Of a stretch of 64,000 nucleotides of DNA, positions 15,113 through 24,788 are shown in pieces. Made by a program: the position numbers and the translations under genes. The notes beneath the pieces were generated by a model. It saw nothing but the letters and a program-made list of their open reading frames with translations, was not told where the DNA came from and did not search any database. Positions within the stretch are counted from its first letter, which is position 1. Each line of letters opens with the position of its first letter. Source of the stretch: Paenibacillus dokdonensis (GTDB taxonomy: Bacteria; Bacillota; Bacilli; Paenibacillales; Paenibacillaceae); NCBI RefSeq assembly GCF_004916975.1, contig NZ_STGQ01000001.1:1-64000 (forward strand), given 5' to 3'.

Positions 15113-17071
15113 GTGGCAGTACAAAAGGAACATGATGTCGTTATAGACTACGGTGATCCGGCGGTCACGAACGGCGTTTCTGTATTTGATGCGGAGTTTG
15201 ACGAGCTTTTTGCTTACGATGGCAACGATCTTGGCATGCGTTATGCGCCGGAAGAAACGAGATTTCGACTATGGGCTCCCATAGCTTCCGAAGCGAAGGT
15301 GGTGCTCTATCCGGTCTGGGCCTGTACGTTTGCAGAGGAGATGGAGATGACCCGGGATGTCGGGGGGACCTGGATACTTCATATTGAAGGCGATTACAAA
15401 GGCATTGGATATAAGTATAAGGTGAAAGTTGGCGAGCAGTGGAATGAGGCGGTGGACCCATACGCGGCAGCCGTTGGCATAAATGGAGACAGGGGGGCAA
15501 TCTTGGACTTCTCGGCAACCGACCCGAGTCACTGGACAAAAGACAAGCCTCCTCTGCATTCTCCCGTGGACGCGGTGATCTATGAGCTGCATGTGAGGGA
15601 TTTGTCCATTCATCCGGGCAGCGGGAATTCTCGTCCGGGGAAGTATCTCGGTTTGGCTGAGGAAGGGACAACGGGTCCCAATAATATACCGACAGGACTC
15701 GAACACATCCGAAGTCTTGGGGTTACTCATGTCCAATTGTTACCCGTGTATGACTTTTCAACCGAAAGTGTAGATGAATCGCGGCTGGACCTGCCTCAGT
15801 ACAATTGGGGTTATGACCCGAAAAACTATAATGTTCCGGAAGGTTCATATGCGACGGATCCGAATGAACCTTCTGTGCGGATTACCGAAATGAAGCAGAT
15901 GATACAGACACTTCATGATAAGGGCTTACGCGTCATTATGGATGTGGTGTATAACCATGTATATGACTGGTACCTGATTAACTTTACCAAGCTTGTCCCT
16001 GGCTATTATTTGCGTTACAAAGAGGATGGTTCTCTCTCGAACGGGGCATTTTGCGGCAATGAATTTGCTTCGGAGCGGAAAATGGGCCGCAAATTTATTG
16101 TGGATTCCATTCTTCATTGGGTAAAAGAGTACCACATTGATGGTTTCCGGTTTGATTTGATGGGTTTGATGGATATTGAAACGATGAATGAAATCCGCCA
16201 GCGTCTGGATGAAATCGATCCCTCCATCATCACCATCGGAGAGGGCTGGAACATGAATACGGTACTGATGGCTGATAAGCGGGCTAATCAGGTGAATGCC
16301 CGGCAGCTTCCGGGAATCGGACAGTTCAATGATGGATTAAGAGATGCGATCAAAGGCAGCATTTTTATTCATGAGAACAAGGGCTTTATCAGCGGTGCAA
16401 GCGGATTCGAGAATGATATCCGAAAAGGCATCGCAGGCGGAATTGAATATAACGGTAAACTGCGGCAGTTCGCCGTTGAACCTGTTCAAAGCGTAAATTA
16501 TGTGGAATGCCATGATAATCATACGATGTGGGACAAGCTGGTCCTTTCGACGGAAGAGAGAACAGACGATGAACGCCAAAAGATGCATCGTTTGGGGTCG
16601 GCAATCATTTTGACAAGCCAAGGTATTCCGTTTATCCACGCAGGCCAGGAATTTATGCGGACCAAAAATGGAGTGGAAAACAGCTATAAATCACCGGATG
16701 AGGTAAACTGGCTCGATTGGGAACGCTGTGCCGCTCATTCAAGTGATGTCAGGTACATGCAGCAGATAATCCGGCTTCGGCAGGAACATCCGGCTTTCCG
16801 TTTGCGTACTGCGGCGGAGATTAGGGAACATCTTGAATTTGAGGAGACGCCAGTCGGCAGCGTGGCTTTCACGCTTCGCAATCATGCAGGAGGCGATACC
16901 TCCAAGCACTTATATGTTATCTATCACGGTAGCCCGGGTGAGAGTATTATAACACTTCCTGATTTGGGGGAATGGAGCGTTTTGTTCGGTGAAGAAGAAG
17001 TACATGAACTGCAAATGCAGCTGATGACCCTATCAGGAATCGGAATGGTTGTATTGTCTGTTGAATCATAA
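15113..17071 (+). CDS. pulA: Type I pullulanase, intracellular
   Basis: A 652-residue glycoside hydrolase (GH13) that cleaves alpha-1,6 branches of pullulan, glycogen or limit dextrins. Order: N-terminal CBM48-like beta domain (RFRLWAPIASEAKVVLYP), the type I hallmark YNWGYDP, then the GH13 regions I VIMDVVYNH, II GFRFDLMGLMD (nucleophile Asp), III ITIGEGW (acid Glu) and IV VECHDNHTMWDKL. No signal peptide, so cytoplasmic, as Bacillus AmyX. Start GTG 15113 is chosen for GGAGAG eight bases upstream; earlier ATGs fall at or before the -10. Ends at a bidirectional terminator. Confidence 0.93.
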   Translation: MAVQKEHDVVIDYGDPAVTNGVSVFDAEFDELFAYDGNDLGMRYAPEETRFRLWAPIASEAKVVLYPVWACTFAEEMEMTRDVGGTWILHIEGDYKGIGYKYKVKVGEQWNEAVDPYAAAVGINGDRGAILDFSATDPSHWTKDKPPLHSPVDAVIYELHVRDLSIHPGSGNSRPGKYLGLAEEGTTGPNNIPTGLEHIRSLGVTHVQLLPVYDFSTESVDESRLDLPQYNWGYDPKNYNVPEGSYATDPNEPSVRITEMKQMIQTLHDKGLRVIMDVVYNHVYDWYLINFTKLVPGYYLRYKEDGSLSNGAFCGNEFASERKMGRKFIVDSILHWVKEYHIDGFRFDLMGLMDIETMNEIRQRLDEIDPSIITIGEGWNMNTVLMADKRANQVNARQLPGIGQFNDGLRDAIKGSIFIHENKGFISGASGFENDIRKGIAGGIEYNGKLRQFAVEPVQSVNYVECHDNHTMWDKLVLSTEERTDDERQKMHRLGSAIILTSQGIPFIHAGQEFMRTKNGVENSYKSPDEVNWLDWERCAAHSSDVRYMQQIIRLRQEHPAFRLRTAAEIREHLEFEETPVGSVAFTLRNHAGGDTSKHLYVIYHGSPGESIITLPDLGEWSVLFGEEEVHELQMQLMTLSGIGMVVLSVES

Positions 17072-17073
17072 TC

Positions 17074-17120
17074 AAGAGGGGCTTCTCAAGGTCTGAATGA
17101 CCTTGGAAAGCCCCTCTTTT
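17074..17120. terminator. Bidirectional terminator between pulA and uxuB
   Basis: Arms AAGAGGGGCTT and AAGCCCCTCTT with an inner CAAGGTC/GACCTTG pairing and a five-base loop, T-rich on both strands. Confidence 0.92.
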
Positions 17121-17139
17121 GCTTGTGAAATATGCATGG

Positions 17140-17994
17140 TCAAACGCCGGAGTATGCCATAAAGCCGCCGTCCACGGGGATGACCGTACCGGTGACAAAT
17201 CCTGAAGTGGATTCGTCCACGAGCCAGAGCAGGGTACCAAGCAAATCTTCGGGAACACCAAACCGCCGCATTGGCGTGTGGGTGATGATTTTATGCGAAC
17301 GTTCAGTGAGCGAACCATCCGCATGGGTGAGCAGTGTACGGTTCTGTTCCGTCAGGAAGAAGCCCGGAGCCATGGCATTGACGCGAATTCCGGATTCGGC
17401 CAGATGTACGGCCAGCCACTGCGTGAAATTATTAATGGCAGCTTTGGCTGCACTGTAGGCAGGTACCTTTGTCATCGGACTTACCGAGCTCATGGATGAA
17501 ATATTAAGTACGGTAGCTCCCGGGCGGCCAATCATATTTTTAGCAAATATCTGTGTAGGGAGGAAAGTTCCGATAAAATTTAAATCCATGACATTCCGGA
17601 ATCCCTGTACGCTGACATCAAAGAATGAGGTGATATCCGGAAGACCTTCATCACCCGTATGATAAATTTCATTCGTCGTATTCGCGCTTGGATGGTTGCC
17701 TCCCGCTCCATTGATCAGTATGTCACATCCACCAAACAGCTCGCGCACCAGTTCTTCGGCTGCTGTCACACTGTCCTTATCTGTGACATCGCAGGCGATT
17801 GCTGCAGCCGTGCCTCCTGCTGCGCGAATTTCTTCGGCAACAAGTTCCCCTTTCTGGATGGTCCGGTTCAAGATGGCTACACGGGCACCCTGGCGTCCAA
17901 GCTCCATAGCCATAGCATGGCAGAGCACGCCGGAGCCACCGGTGATAACTGCAGTTTTTCCTTTCAGAGCAGGGTGTAAGGGCAGAATACTCAT
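17140..17994 (-). CDS. uxuB: D-mannonate oxidoreductase (fructuronate reductase), SDR type
   Basis: A 284-residue short-chain dehydrogenase: cofactor motif TGGSGVL (about residues 18-24), NGAGGNHP, and catalytic Ser and YSAAK (about residues 183-187). This SDR type reduces D-fructuronate to D-mannonate in glucuronate degradation (UxuB/YjmF of Bacillus, unrelated to the long-chain E. coli UxuB). Its ATG overlaps the uxuA stop codon by four bases, so the two are translated together. Function rests on family resemblance plus the uxuA partner. Confidence 0.88.
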   Translation of the reverse strand: MSILPLHPALKGKTAVITGGSGVLCHAMAMELGRQGARVAILNRTIQKGELVAEEIRAAGGTAAAIACDVTDKDSVTAAEELVRELFGGCDILINGAGGNHPSANTTNEIYHTGDEGLPDITSFFDVSVQGFRNVMDLNFIGTFLPTQIFAKNMIGRPGATVLNISSMSSVSPMTKVPAYSAAKAAINNFTQWLAVHLAESGIRVNAMAPGFFLTEQNRTLLTHADGSLTERSHKIITHTPMRRFGVPEDLLGTLLWLVDESTSGFVTGTVIPVDGGFMAYSGV

Positions 17995-19079
17995 ACAGAT
18001 CCCTCTTTCCTATGAAGGGGTTGAACTCGCTCCAGAGCATCCCATAGACCCCATAGATACATAATGCCGAGCGCGCGGTCATACAGTCCGTAACCCGGGC
18101 GGCATTCCTCGTCCCAAAGATGACGGCCGTGGTCCGGTCGGGCATAACCTTCAAAACCATTGTCGTGATAGGCTTTGACGATTCCAGTAATATCAACGGT
18201 TCCGTCTTGGGTGCGGTGGGATGTCTCGATGAAATCACCATTTTCATACACGCGGACATTACGGATGTGGGCGAAAGGAATGCGGTCATGGAACTCGTTA
18301 ATCATAGACACTATGTTGTTGTCCGGATTGGCACCCAGCGAACCGCTGCACAGCGTAATACCATTGGACGGGCTGTCCACCAGCGAGAGCAGGCGGCGCA
18401 GGCTTTCCTGACCGGTAATGATGCGGGGCAGACCAAAAATCGGCCAAGGCGGATCATCCGGATGGATAGCCATTTGAATGCCGCAGCGCTCCGCAACCGG
18501 AACAACGGCTTTTAGGAAGTACGAGAGGTTCCCCCATAACTCCTCGGAAGAAACCCCTTTGTAAGCCTCGAACAGCGAGGTCAGATGCGCAAGACGTTCC
18601 GGCTCCCATCCCGGCATGGTAAGTTTGCTGTTTTGATTAATCCCTTTCACAAGCTTGAATGGATCAATATCGTTGATTTTGGATTTTTCAAAAAAGAGTG
18701 CAGTTGAACCATCATTCATAAGTTTATGTAAATCGGTACGTGCCCAATCGAAAATCGGCATGAAATTATAGCAGATCACTTTAACACCAACCTGAGCCAG
18801 CCGTTCGATCGTAGTGATGTAGTTTTGAATATATTGATCACGGCTCGGGAGACCGAGCTTAATATCTTCATGCACATTGACGCTTTCGACCACGTCCAGA
18901 TGGAAGTGATAGGCTGCTGCCTGATCGCGGACCTGATTGATTTTATCCATGGGCCATGCTTCTCCAGCCGGAACATCATGCAGCGCCCATACGATACCTT
19001 CGACTCCGGGAATTTGTTTGATCTGGCCGAGCGAAACGGTGTCGTTCCCTTCGCCGAACCAGCGGAATACCATACGCAT
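17991..19079 (-). CDS. uxuA: Mannonate dehydratase
   Basis: A 362-residue enzyme converting D-mannonate to 2-keto-3-deoxygluconate, the step after UxuB. Family features: N-terminal [54 protein letters not shown] and the C-terminal [19 protein letters not shown] with metal-binding His/Asp. The start has AAGGTGG seven bases upstream. Downstream of the GntR regulator with a 67-base gap and overlapping uxuB, forming a regulator-uxuA-uxuB operon. Confidence 0.95.
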   Translation of the reverse strand: MRMVFRWFGEGNDTVSLGQIKQIPGVEGIVWALHDVPAGEAWPMDKINQVRDQAAAYHFHLDVVESVNVHEDIKLGLPSRDQYIQNYITTIERLAQVGVKVICYNFMPIFDWARTDLHKLMNDGSTALFFEKSKINDIDPFKLVKGINQNSKLTMPGWEPERLAHLTSLFEAYKGVSSEELWGNLSYFLKAVVPVAERCGIQMAIHPDDPPWPIFGLPRIITGQESLRRLLSLVDSPSNGITLCSGSLGANPDNNIVSMINEFHDRIPFAHIRNVRVYENGDFIETSHRTQDGTVDITGIVKAYHDNGFEGYARPDHGRHLWDEECRPGYGLYDRALGIMYLWGLWDALERVQPLHRKEGSV

Positions 19080-19146
19080 TCCTGCACCACCTTATCATGT
19101 AATGAATATCGGGATTGCCAGCTGTAGCCTTTTGGCTGTCCGGTCA

Positions 19147-19839
19147 TCAGGATGACTTGAAATATTCGGGAAAGCGCTCCTTGAGTATCGGGAGGTTGGC
19201 AATGCTGAGCTGCATATGCTCCTTCATGATTTGTTCGGCATGGTCCGCATTCTTCTGCTTCACAGCGAGAAAAATCTCCCGGTGCTGCTCATAGAGAAGC
19301 TCCCAATGAGGCTCGGTCCAAAGCCATAGGACACGGGTACGGTTGAGATGGGCATTCATTTGCTGAATGACATTCCATGTGCCGTTCTTGCGGCAGCCCT
19401 CAAACAGGATGCGGTGAAAGGCCTCGTCCAGCTCGAACATTTTCTTGCCGTCATGCTGTTGTGTGGATTCCTGCTGTTGTTCGAGATTGCTTTCCAGGGC
19501 TGCAAGATTGTCGGCTGGAAAAGCTTCGCAAGCGAGCCGGATCACAGCCTTCTCCAACTGTTCGCGCATAAACCGGGCTTCTTCAACCATATCCGAGTCA
19601 ATGAGCGATACTCGCGTTCCACGTTGGGGGAGAACCCATACAAGTCCCTCTTGGGCCAGCCGGACGAAACTTTCGCGGACAGGAGTCCGGCTTACCTGAA
19701 AGTTTAATGAAGTTTCTTTCTCGGACAGGGTGGTGCCGGGCGCAAGCTCCAGGCTGACAATCTGCTGTTTGAGCTGCTGATATACGGCGCTACCAGCCGA
19801 GCCTGACTGTTGAAACATGCTTTCATCCATCTTGGTCAC
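19147..19839 (-). CDS. GntR family (FadR/FCD) transcriptional regulator of the uxu operon
   Basis: A 230-residue regulator: winged helix-turn-helix at residues 15-80 (AVYQQLKQQIVSLELAPGTTLSE, VSRTPVRESFVRLAQEGLV) and an all-helical FCD ligand-binding domain (about residues 90-220) whose metal/ligand site would use ELDEAFHRILFEG and EQHREIF histidines. First gene of the operon with uxuA and uxuB, so it most likely responds to a hexuronate or aldonate. A perfect palindrome overlaps its own -10, indicating autorepression. Strong AAGGAGGTG ribosome site. Confidence 0.88.
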   Translation of the reverse strand: MTKMDESMFQQSGSAGSAVYQQLKQQIVSLELAPGTTLSEKETSLNFQVSRTPVRESFVRLAQEGLVWVLPQRGTRVSLIDSDMVEEARFMREQLEKAVIRLACEAFPADNLAALESNLEQQQESTQQHDGKKMFELDEAFHRILFEGCRKNGTWNVIQQMNAHLNRTRVLWLWTEPHWELLYEQHREIFLAVKQKNADHAEQIMKEHMQLSIANLPILKERFPEYFKSS

Positions 19840-19854
19840 CTCCTTAGTTCCATA

Positions 19855-19874
19855 CTACCATACAAGTATGGTAG
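19855..19874. promoter_or_regulatory. Palindromic operator of the GntR-uxu operon
   Basis: Perfect 9-bp inverted repeat CTACCATAC-AA-GTATGGTAG, located 16 bases before the regulator gene and overlapping the predicted -10. FadR-type GntR proteins bind short palindromes of this kind. Confidence 0.75.
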
Positions 19875-19894
19875 ATCGTAACTGTATGCGTCAA
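19865..19894 (-). promoter_or_regulatory. Promoter of the GntR-uxuA-uxuB operon
   Basis: On the minus strand TTGACG (19894-19889) and CATACT (19870-19865) with an 18-base spacer. The -10 lies inside the operator. Confidence 0.55.
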
Positions 19895-19956
19895 CAATAA
19901 TATTTGGAGAATCGAGATTTAAAGAGAACGGAAGTTCACAGATCGTTGATTTTCGT

Positions 19957-19999
19957 TATGACTGTAATCACACGAATCGAGCCGGGATTTTCTTATACT
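19957..19999 (+). promoter_or_regulatory. Fnr-like site and promoter of the RIC gene
   Basis: TATGA-CTGTAA-TCACA (19957-19972) differs from the Fnr/Crp consensus TGTGA-N6-TCACA at one base. A TATACT -10 lies at 19994-19999, placing the site centre at about -41.5 from the expected start, the classic position for Fnr activation. Confidence 0.5.
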
Positions 20000-20057
20000 G
20001 GGTCTGTAAATAGAAATAACATTCTGCGCATCCAACCACTATTTGGAGGTCCTTGAT

Positions 20058-20756
20058 ATGAATTCATTCACATTACAAACGCAAGTGTCCGATATCGTAA
20101 CGGCTGTACCACAAACGGCAGATTTATTCCGTGCACTGCGCATTGATTTTTGCTGCGGTGGAAAGGTTCCTCTGGAGGAAGCGGCGTATAAAAGAAAGCT
20201 GGACCCTGCGGTGGTTCTTGAAGAGATAAAGACCCTGGAGACGAAGATGGCGGACTACCAGGAGAGTCGTCCCGGTGAGCTGACTGAACCAGAGCTGATT
20301 GAATATATTCAGCACAAGCATCATGCTTTTCTGCGAGAAGAGCTGCCAGCGTTGACACCATATGTGACGAAGCTGGCTCGTGTTCATGGCGAACATCATC
20401 CTGAGCTGCTGCGAGTGCAGGCGATTTTTGCGGATTTGAGCAAAGAGCTGCTGGAGCATACTGAGGATGAGGATCTGAATGTATTCCCGCTTATTTTGAA
20501 ATTTGTTACCAATCCGAGTCTCCAAGCCGCAGAGGAACTTAAGCCGCATGTGTCCGAGCTGGAACAGGAGCATGAGCAGGCAGGTGACTTGTTGAAGGAG
20601 CTGCGGGAAATAACCAGTGATTTTGCTCCTCCCGTCGATGCCTGCGGTACGTACCGGCTCGTTTACCAGCGGCTGGCGATGCTTGAAAAGGATACCTTCG
20701 AGCATATCCATCTGGAGAACAACGTGCTGTTCGAACGCATGCGTGCAGTGGTGTAG
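20058..20756 (+). CDS. scdA: RIC-type di-iron iron-sulfur cluster repair protein (ScdA/YtfE)
   Basis: A 232-residue protein. The N-terminal ScdA_N domain carries the conserved RIDFCCGGK double cysteine (about residues 31-34). The C-terminal hemerythrin-like domain supplies the di-iron ligands: HKHH, HGEHHPEL, HTEDED, EQEHEQ and HIHLENN. RIC proteins repair Fe-S clusters damaged by nitric oxide or oxidants. Starting at ATG 20058 after GGAGG; its place next to the nitrate reductase genes and behind an Fnr-like site fits protection against NO made during nitrate respiration. Confidence 0.92.
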   Translation: MNSFTLQTQVSDIVTAVPQTADLFRALRIDFCCGGKVPLEEAAYKRKLDPAVVLEEIKTLETKMADYQESRPGELTEPELIEYIQHKHHAFLREELPALTPYVTKLARVHGEHHPELLRVQAIFADLSKELLEHTEDEDLNVFPLILKFVTNPSLQAAEELKPHVSELEQEHEQAGDLLKELREITSDFAPPVDACGTYRLVYQRLAMLEKDTFEHIHLENNVLFERMRAVV

Positions 20757-20782
20757 TTCATAAGGATACATGCGGTCATTAC

Positions 20783-20818
20783 AGCCCTTTCTTCACAAGG
20801 TGAAGAAGGGGCTTTTTT
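20783..20818 (+). terminator. Terminator after the RIC gene
   Basis: Stem AGCCC-TTTCTTCAC pairing with GTGAAGAA-GGGGCT, loop AAG, then T6. Confidence 0.88.
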
Positions 20819-20977
20819 GTAACGATTTTTAAGATACACCTTTGTAACTGTACCTCCGAACCCTGAATCCATCCCCGTAACATGCGCAAAAGCAGCAGTC
20901 TCCACCGGGATTTTTTACCATCTTGCCAGACCGCGAAGCAATCATATTCCTTCCAGCACCTCTACCCCCATCAACCA

Positions 20978-21041
20978 AGGGAATTCTCGAAGGGATATAG
21001 GAGTTTCCCTAATAGGAACCGTAAGAGGCGGCGCTCATAAT
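20978..21041 (+). promoter_or_regulatory. narG promoter with palindromic AGGGA/TCCCT motifs
   Basis: AGGGAATTC (20978-20986) and GATATAGG...CCCTA (20994-21011) precede a CATAAT -10 (21036-21041). The second motif is centred near -43 from the expected start, and resembles the palindromes upstream of narK, where GATATAGG and CCCT recur. Candidate binding sites for NreC, encoded downstream. Confidence 0.5.
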
Positions 21042-21113
21042 AAAGTTATACGAATGGACGACACCTTGATTCCCCAATCATGGTCATATACACAGAAGGA
21101 GTTGAAGCGTCCT

Positions 21114-24100
21114 ATGAAACGAAAGTCGGGACTGAAGTTCTTCAAAAAATTAGAAAGCTACTCAGACAACTGGTCTGTTCTCGAGGAAAAAAGCCGGGAG
21201 TGGGAGGATATGTACCGCAAGCGCTGGTCACATGATAAGGTCGTGCGTACGACGCATGGCGTTAACTGTACAGGCTCCTGCAGCTGGAAGGTGTTCGTGA
21301 AAAATGGGATCATCACTTGGGAAAATCAGCAGATCGATTACCCATCTTGCGGACCTGATATGCCGGAATTTGAACCGCGCGGATGTCCGCGGGGTGCCTC
21401 GTTCTCCTGGTATGAATACAGTCCGCTGCGTGTGAAGTATCCTTATATGCGCGGCCGTTTATGGCGTATGTGGAATGAGGCATTAAGCCAGCACAGCGAT
21501 CCGATTGCAGCATGGGCCAGCATAGTCGAAGACCCGGAGAAATCCAAATCCTATAAACAAGCGCGGGGTAAAGGCGGTCATGTACGTGTGTCCTGGCAGG
21601 ATGCCACAAAGCTGATCTCCGCCCAGTTAATATATACGATTCGCAAATATGGTCCTGACCGGATTGCCGGCTTTACACCTATTCCTGCCATGTCGATGAT
21701 CAGCTATGCCTCGGGGGCCAGATTCATCTCCCTGCTTGGAGGCGAGATGCTGAGCTTTTACGACTGGTATGCGGATTTGCCGCCTGCATCTCCACAGATC
21801 TGGGGGGAGCAGACGGATGTTCCGGAATCAAGCGATTGGTACAATGCCGGTTATCTGATCATGTGGGGCTCCAATGTACCTTTAACCCGGACACCGGATG
21901 CACACTTCATGACCGAAGTGCGTTACAAAGGCACCAAGGTGGTGTCGGTCGCGCCGGACTATGCAGAGAACGTCAAGTTTGCCGACAACTGGCTGGCTCC
22001 GAATCCCGGAACAGACGCGGCGATTGCCCAGGCGATGACGCATGTCATTTTGAATGAATTCTATCATGAGCGTCAGGAGCCGATGTTCCTGAATTACGCT
22101 AAACAATATACGGATATGCCTTTCCTCATACTACTGGATGAGCATGAGGGTGGTTATAAGGCAGGTCGCTTTCTGCGGGCGAGTGATCTCGGAGATACTT
22201 CACAGCATGCCGAGTGGAAGCCGGTGATTATCGATGAAGTGACGAGTGAAATCATGGTCCCGAATGGTACGATGGGCCAACGCTGGGAGCAGGATAAGAA
22301 ATGGAATCTGATCCTTGAACGTGAAGACGGCTCCGTTATTGCTCCGGCACTGTCCGTGGAGCCTCAGGGGGCGCAGTGGCATGACATTAGTTTTCCTTTC
22401 TTTGATAACAATGCGAATGGAACCTTTGAACGCAAAATTCCTGCGAAAAAGATTCAACTCTCCGACGGAACGGAGCGTTTAGCGGCCACCGTCTACGATC
22501 TGATGCTGAGCCAGTATGGAATCGCTCGAATTGGAAGTGAGCTTGAAGCCGCCGGATACGATGATGCGAATTCATTCTACACACCTGCCTGGCAGGAAAA
22601 CATAACCGGAGTTAAAGCATCGGTCGTGGTTCAGATCGCCCGGGAGTTTGCGCAAAATTCGCTGGATACCGGAGGACGCTCCATGATCATCATGGGTGCC
22701 GGGATTAACCACTGGTTCAACAGCGATACGATCTACCGCTCCATTCTGAATCTGGTTATCCTGACCGCATCACAAGGGGTGAACGGCGGAGGTTGGGCGC
22801 ATTATGTGGGACAGGAAAAATGCCGTCCGATCGAAGGCTGGTCTACGGTTGCTTTTGCGAAGGACTGGCAGGGACCGCCGCGCCAGCAGAACGCGACTTC
22901 GTTCTTCTACTTTGCGACGGATCAGTGGAAATACGAAGAAATGGGTGCCGATTCCCTGAAATCGCCTACGGGTGGGGATATCCGTTACCAGCATCCGGCT
23001 GATTATAACGTGCTTGCTGCAAGGCTTGGTTGGCTTCCATCTTATCCGCAGTTTAACAAGAACAGCCTGACATTCGCAGAGGAAGCAGCGCAGCAGGGGA
23101 AAACAACCAACGAAGAAATCGTGAAGCATACGCTGGAACAAATCATCTCAGGGGATACACAATTTGCGGCTGAAGATCCGGATGCGCCGGAGAACTTCCC
23201 GCGGTCGCTGTTTGTATGGCGTTCGAATCTGATCTCGAGCTCCGCCAAAGGGCAGGAGTACTTTATGAAGCATCTTCTTGGAGCGTCGGATGGTCTTCTC
23301 TCCACACCGAATGAAGATGAGAAGCCTGAGGAGATGGTCTGGCGCGACGATGTGGAAGGTAAGCTGGATCTGCTCGTAGCCCTTGATTTCCGGATGACAT
23401 CGACTCCGATGTATGCGGATGTGGTTCTTCCGGCAGCAACCTGGTACGAAAAAACGGATTTATCTTCAACGGATATGCATCCTTTCGTGCATCCATTTAA
23501 TCCGGCAGTGGATCCGCTCTGGGAATCACGCTCAGACTGGGATATCTACAGAACGATTGCCCAGAGCTTCTCGGAAATGGCTAAAACACATCTGCCTGGA
23601 GTGTACAAAGATCTTGTGACCACGCCGCTGACCCATGACTCTATTAACGAGATTGCCCAGCCTTACGGAGAAGTAAAGGATTGGCGCAAGGGCGAGATTG
23701 AAGCCGTTCCTGGTAAAACAATGCCCAACCTGACGGTGGTGGAGCGGGACTACACGAAAATCTACGACAAATTCGTTACGCTCGGTCCGAACTTGGCTAC
23801 AGGTAAAGTGGGGGCGCATGGCGTCAGCTTCTCGGTTGCCGAGGAGTATGAAGAGCTAAAACGCATGAACGGCACCTATTATGATGACACGATCAAAAAT
23901 GGGCTGCCTAAGCTTCATACCGCTAGGAATGCGGCAGATGCCATTTTGAATATATCCTCGGCCACGAATGGTAAAGTATCGCAGCGCGCATGGGAATCTG
24001 CGGAGCAGGATACTGGGGTTGCATTGAAGGACATCTCTGCAGACCGCGCAGCTGAGCGCATTACATTTCAAAGCATTACGGCTCAGCCGCGTGAAGTCAT

Positions 24101-24788
24101 TCCAACGCCGGTGTTCAGCGGATCGAACAAAATGGGAAGACGGTATTCACCGTTCACGACGAATATTGAGCGCCTGGTGCCTTTCCGTACGCTGACCGGC
24201 AGACAGCATTTTTATATCGATCATGAAATATTCCTGCAGTTCGGGGAAGCTCTTCCGGTATATAAACCAACGCTTCCGCCAATGGTGTTCGGCCCGCGCG
24301 ACAAGCAGATTACCGGGGGCAAGGATACGCTTGTGCTCCGTTACCTGACGCCGCATGGCAAGTGGAACATCCACAGCACCTACCAGGATAATCTGCACAT
24401 GCTGACGTTGTTCCGCGGTGGTCCGACTGTATGGCTGAACAATGATGACGCGGCGGCGAATGATATTCAGGACAACGACTGGCTGGAAGTATACAACCGC
24501 AATGGCGTTGTTACCGCCCGGGCTGTTGTCAGTCACCGGATGCCTAAAGGGACGATGTATATGTACCATGCTCAAGATAAGCATATCAATGTTCCGGGCT
24601 CCGAGATCACGAAGGATCGCGGCGGCAGCCATAATGCGCCGACGAGAATACATGTAAAACCGACCCAGATGGTCGGAGGATATGCTCAGCTTAGTTATGG
24701 GTTTAACTACTATGGACCGATCGGAAATCAGCGGGATGTGTACGTGGCTGTCCGCAAAATGAAAGAGGTGGATTGGCTTGAAGATTAA
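21114..24788 (+). CDS. narG: Respiratory nitrate reductase, alpha subunit
   Basis: A 1224-residue molybdenum (bis-MGD) catalytic subunit that reduces nitrate to nitrite at the inner face of the membrane. The FS0 cluster ligands are in VVRTTHGVNCTGSCSW (His plus Cys) and RGCPRGASFSW; the Mo ligand Asp is in FYDWYADLPPASPQ; PESSDWYN is typical. Length matches Bacillus NarG. The ATG at 21114 follows GAAGGAG by 12 bases and gives the family N-terminus; an ATG 60 bases upstream has no ribosome site. Overlaps narH by 11 bases. Confidence 0.97.
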   Translation: MKRKSGLKFFKKLESYSDNWSVLEEKSREWEDMYRKRWSHDKVVRTTHGVNCTGSCSWKVFVKNGIITWENQQIDYPSCGPDMPEFEPRGCPRGASFSWYEYSPLRVKYPYMRGRLWRMWNEALSQHSDPIAAWASIVEDPEKSKSYKQARGKGGHVRVSWQDATKLISAQLIYTIRKYGPDRIAGFTPIPAMSMISYASGARFISLLGGEMLSFYDWYADLPPASPQIWGEQTDVPESSDWYNAGYLIMWGSNVPLTRTPDAHFMTEVRYKGTKVVSVAPDYAENVKFADNWLAPNPGTDAAIAQAMTHVILNEFYHERQEPMFLNYAKQYTDMPFLILLDEHEGGYKAGRFLRASDLGDTSQHAEWKPVIIDEVTSEIMVPNGTMGQRWEQDKKWNLILEREDGSVIAPALSVEPQGAQWHDISFPFFDNNANGTFERKIPAKKIQLSDGTERLAATVYDLMLSQYGIARIGSELEAAGYDDANSFYTPAWQENITGVKASVVVQIAREFAQNSLDTGGRSMIIMGAGINHWFNSDTIYRSILNLVILTASQGVNGGGWAHYVGQEKCRPIEGWSTVAFAKDWQGPPRQQNATSFFYFATDQWKYEEMGADSLKSPTGGDIRYQHPADYNVLAARLGWLPSYPQFNKNSLTFAEEAAQQGKTTNEEIVKHTLEQIISGDTQFAAEDPDAPENFPRSLFVWRSNLISSSAKGQEYFMKHLLGASDGLLSTPNEDEKPEEMVWRDDVEGKLDLLVALDFRMTSTPMYADVVLPAATWYEKTDLSSTDMHPFVHPFNPAVDPLWESRSDWDIYRTIAQSFSEMAKTHLPGVYKDLVTTPLTHDSINEIAQPYGEVKDWRKGEIEAVPGKTMPNLTVVERDYTKIYDKFVTLGPNLATGKVGAHGVSFSVAEEYEELKRMNGTYYDDTIKNGLPKLHTARNAADAILNISSATNGKVSQRAWESAEQDTGVALKDISADRAAERITFQSITAQPREVIPTPVFSGSNKMGRRYSPFTTNIERLVPFRTLTGRQHFYIDHEIFLQFGEALPVYKPTLPPMVFGPRDKQITGGKDTLVLRYLTPHGKWNIHSTYQDNLHMLTLFRGGPTVWLNNDDAAANDIQDNDWLEVYNRNGVVTARAVVSHRMPKGTMYMYHAQDKHINVPGSEITKDRGGSHNAPTRIHVKPTQMVGGYAQLSYGFNYYGPIGNQRDVYVAVRKMKEVDWLED

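Larger units (their letters stand above)
20757..21113 (+). other. Intergenic region before narG
   Basis: 357 bases with a terminator (20783-20818) and the narG promoter region (20978-21041). Between 20819 and 20977 I see no gene and no clear Fnr box. Confidence 0.6.

Noticed and set aside
20124..20771. 215-codon minus-strand ORF over the RIC gene
   Set aside because: Antisense shadow of a gene with a clear family and Fnr-like promoter.
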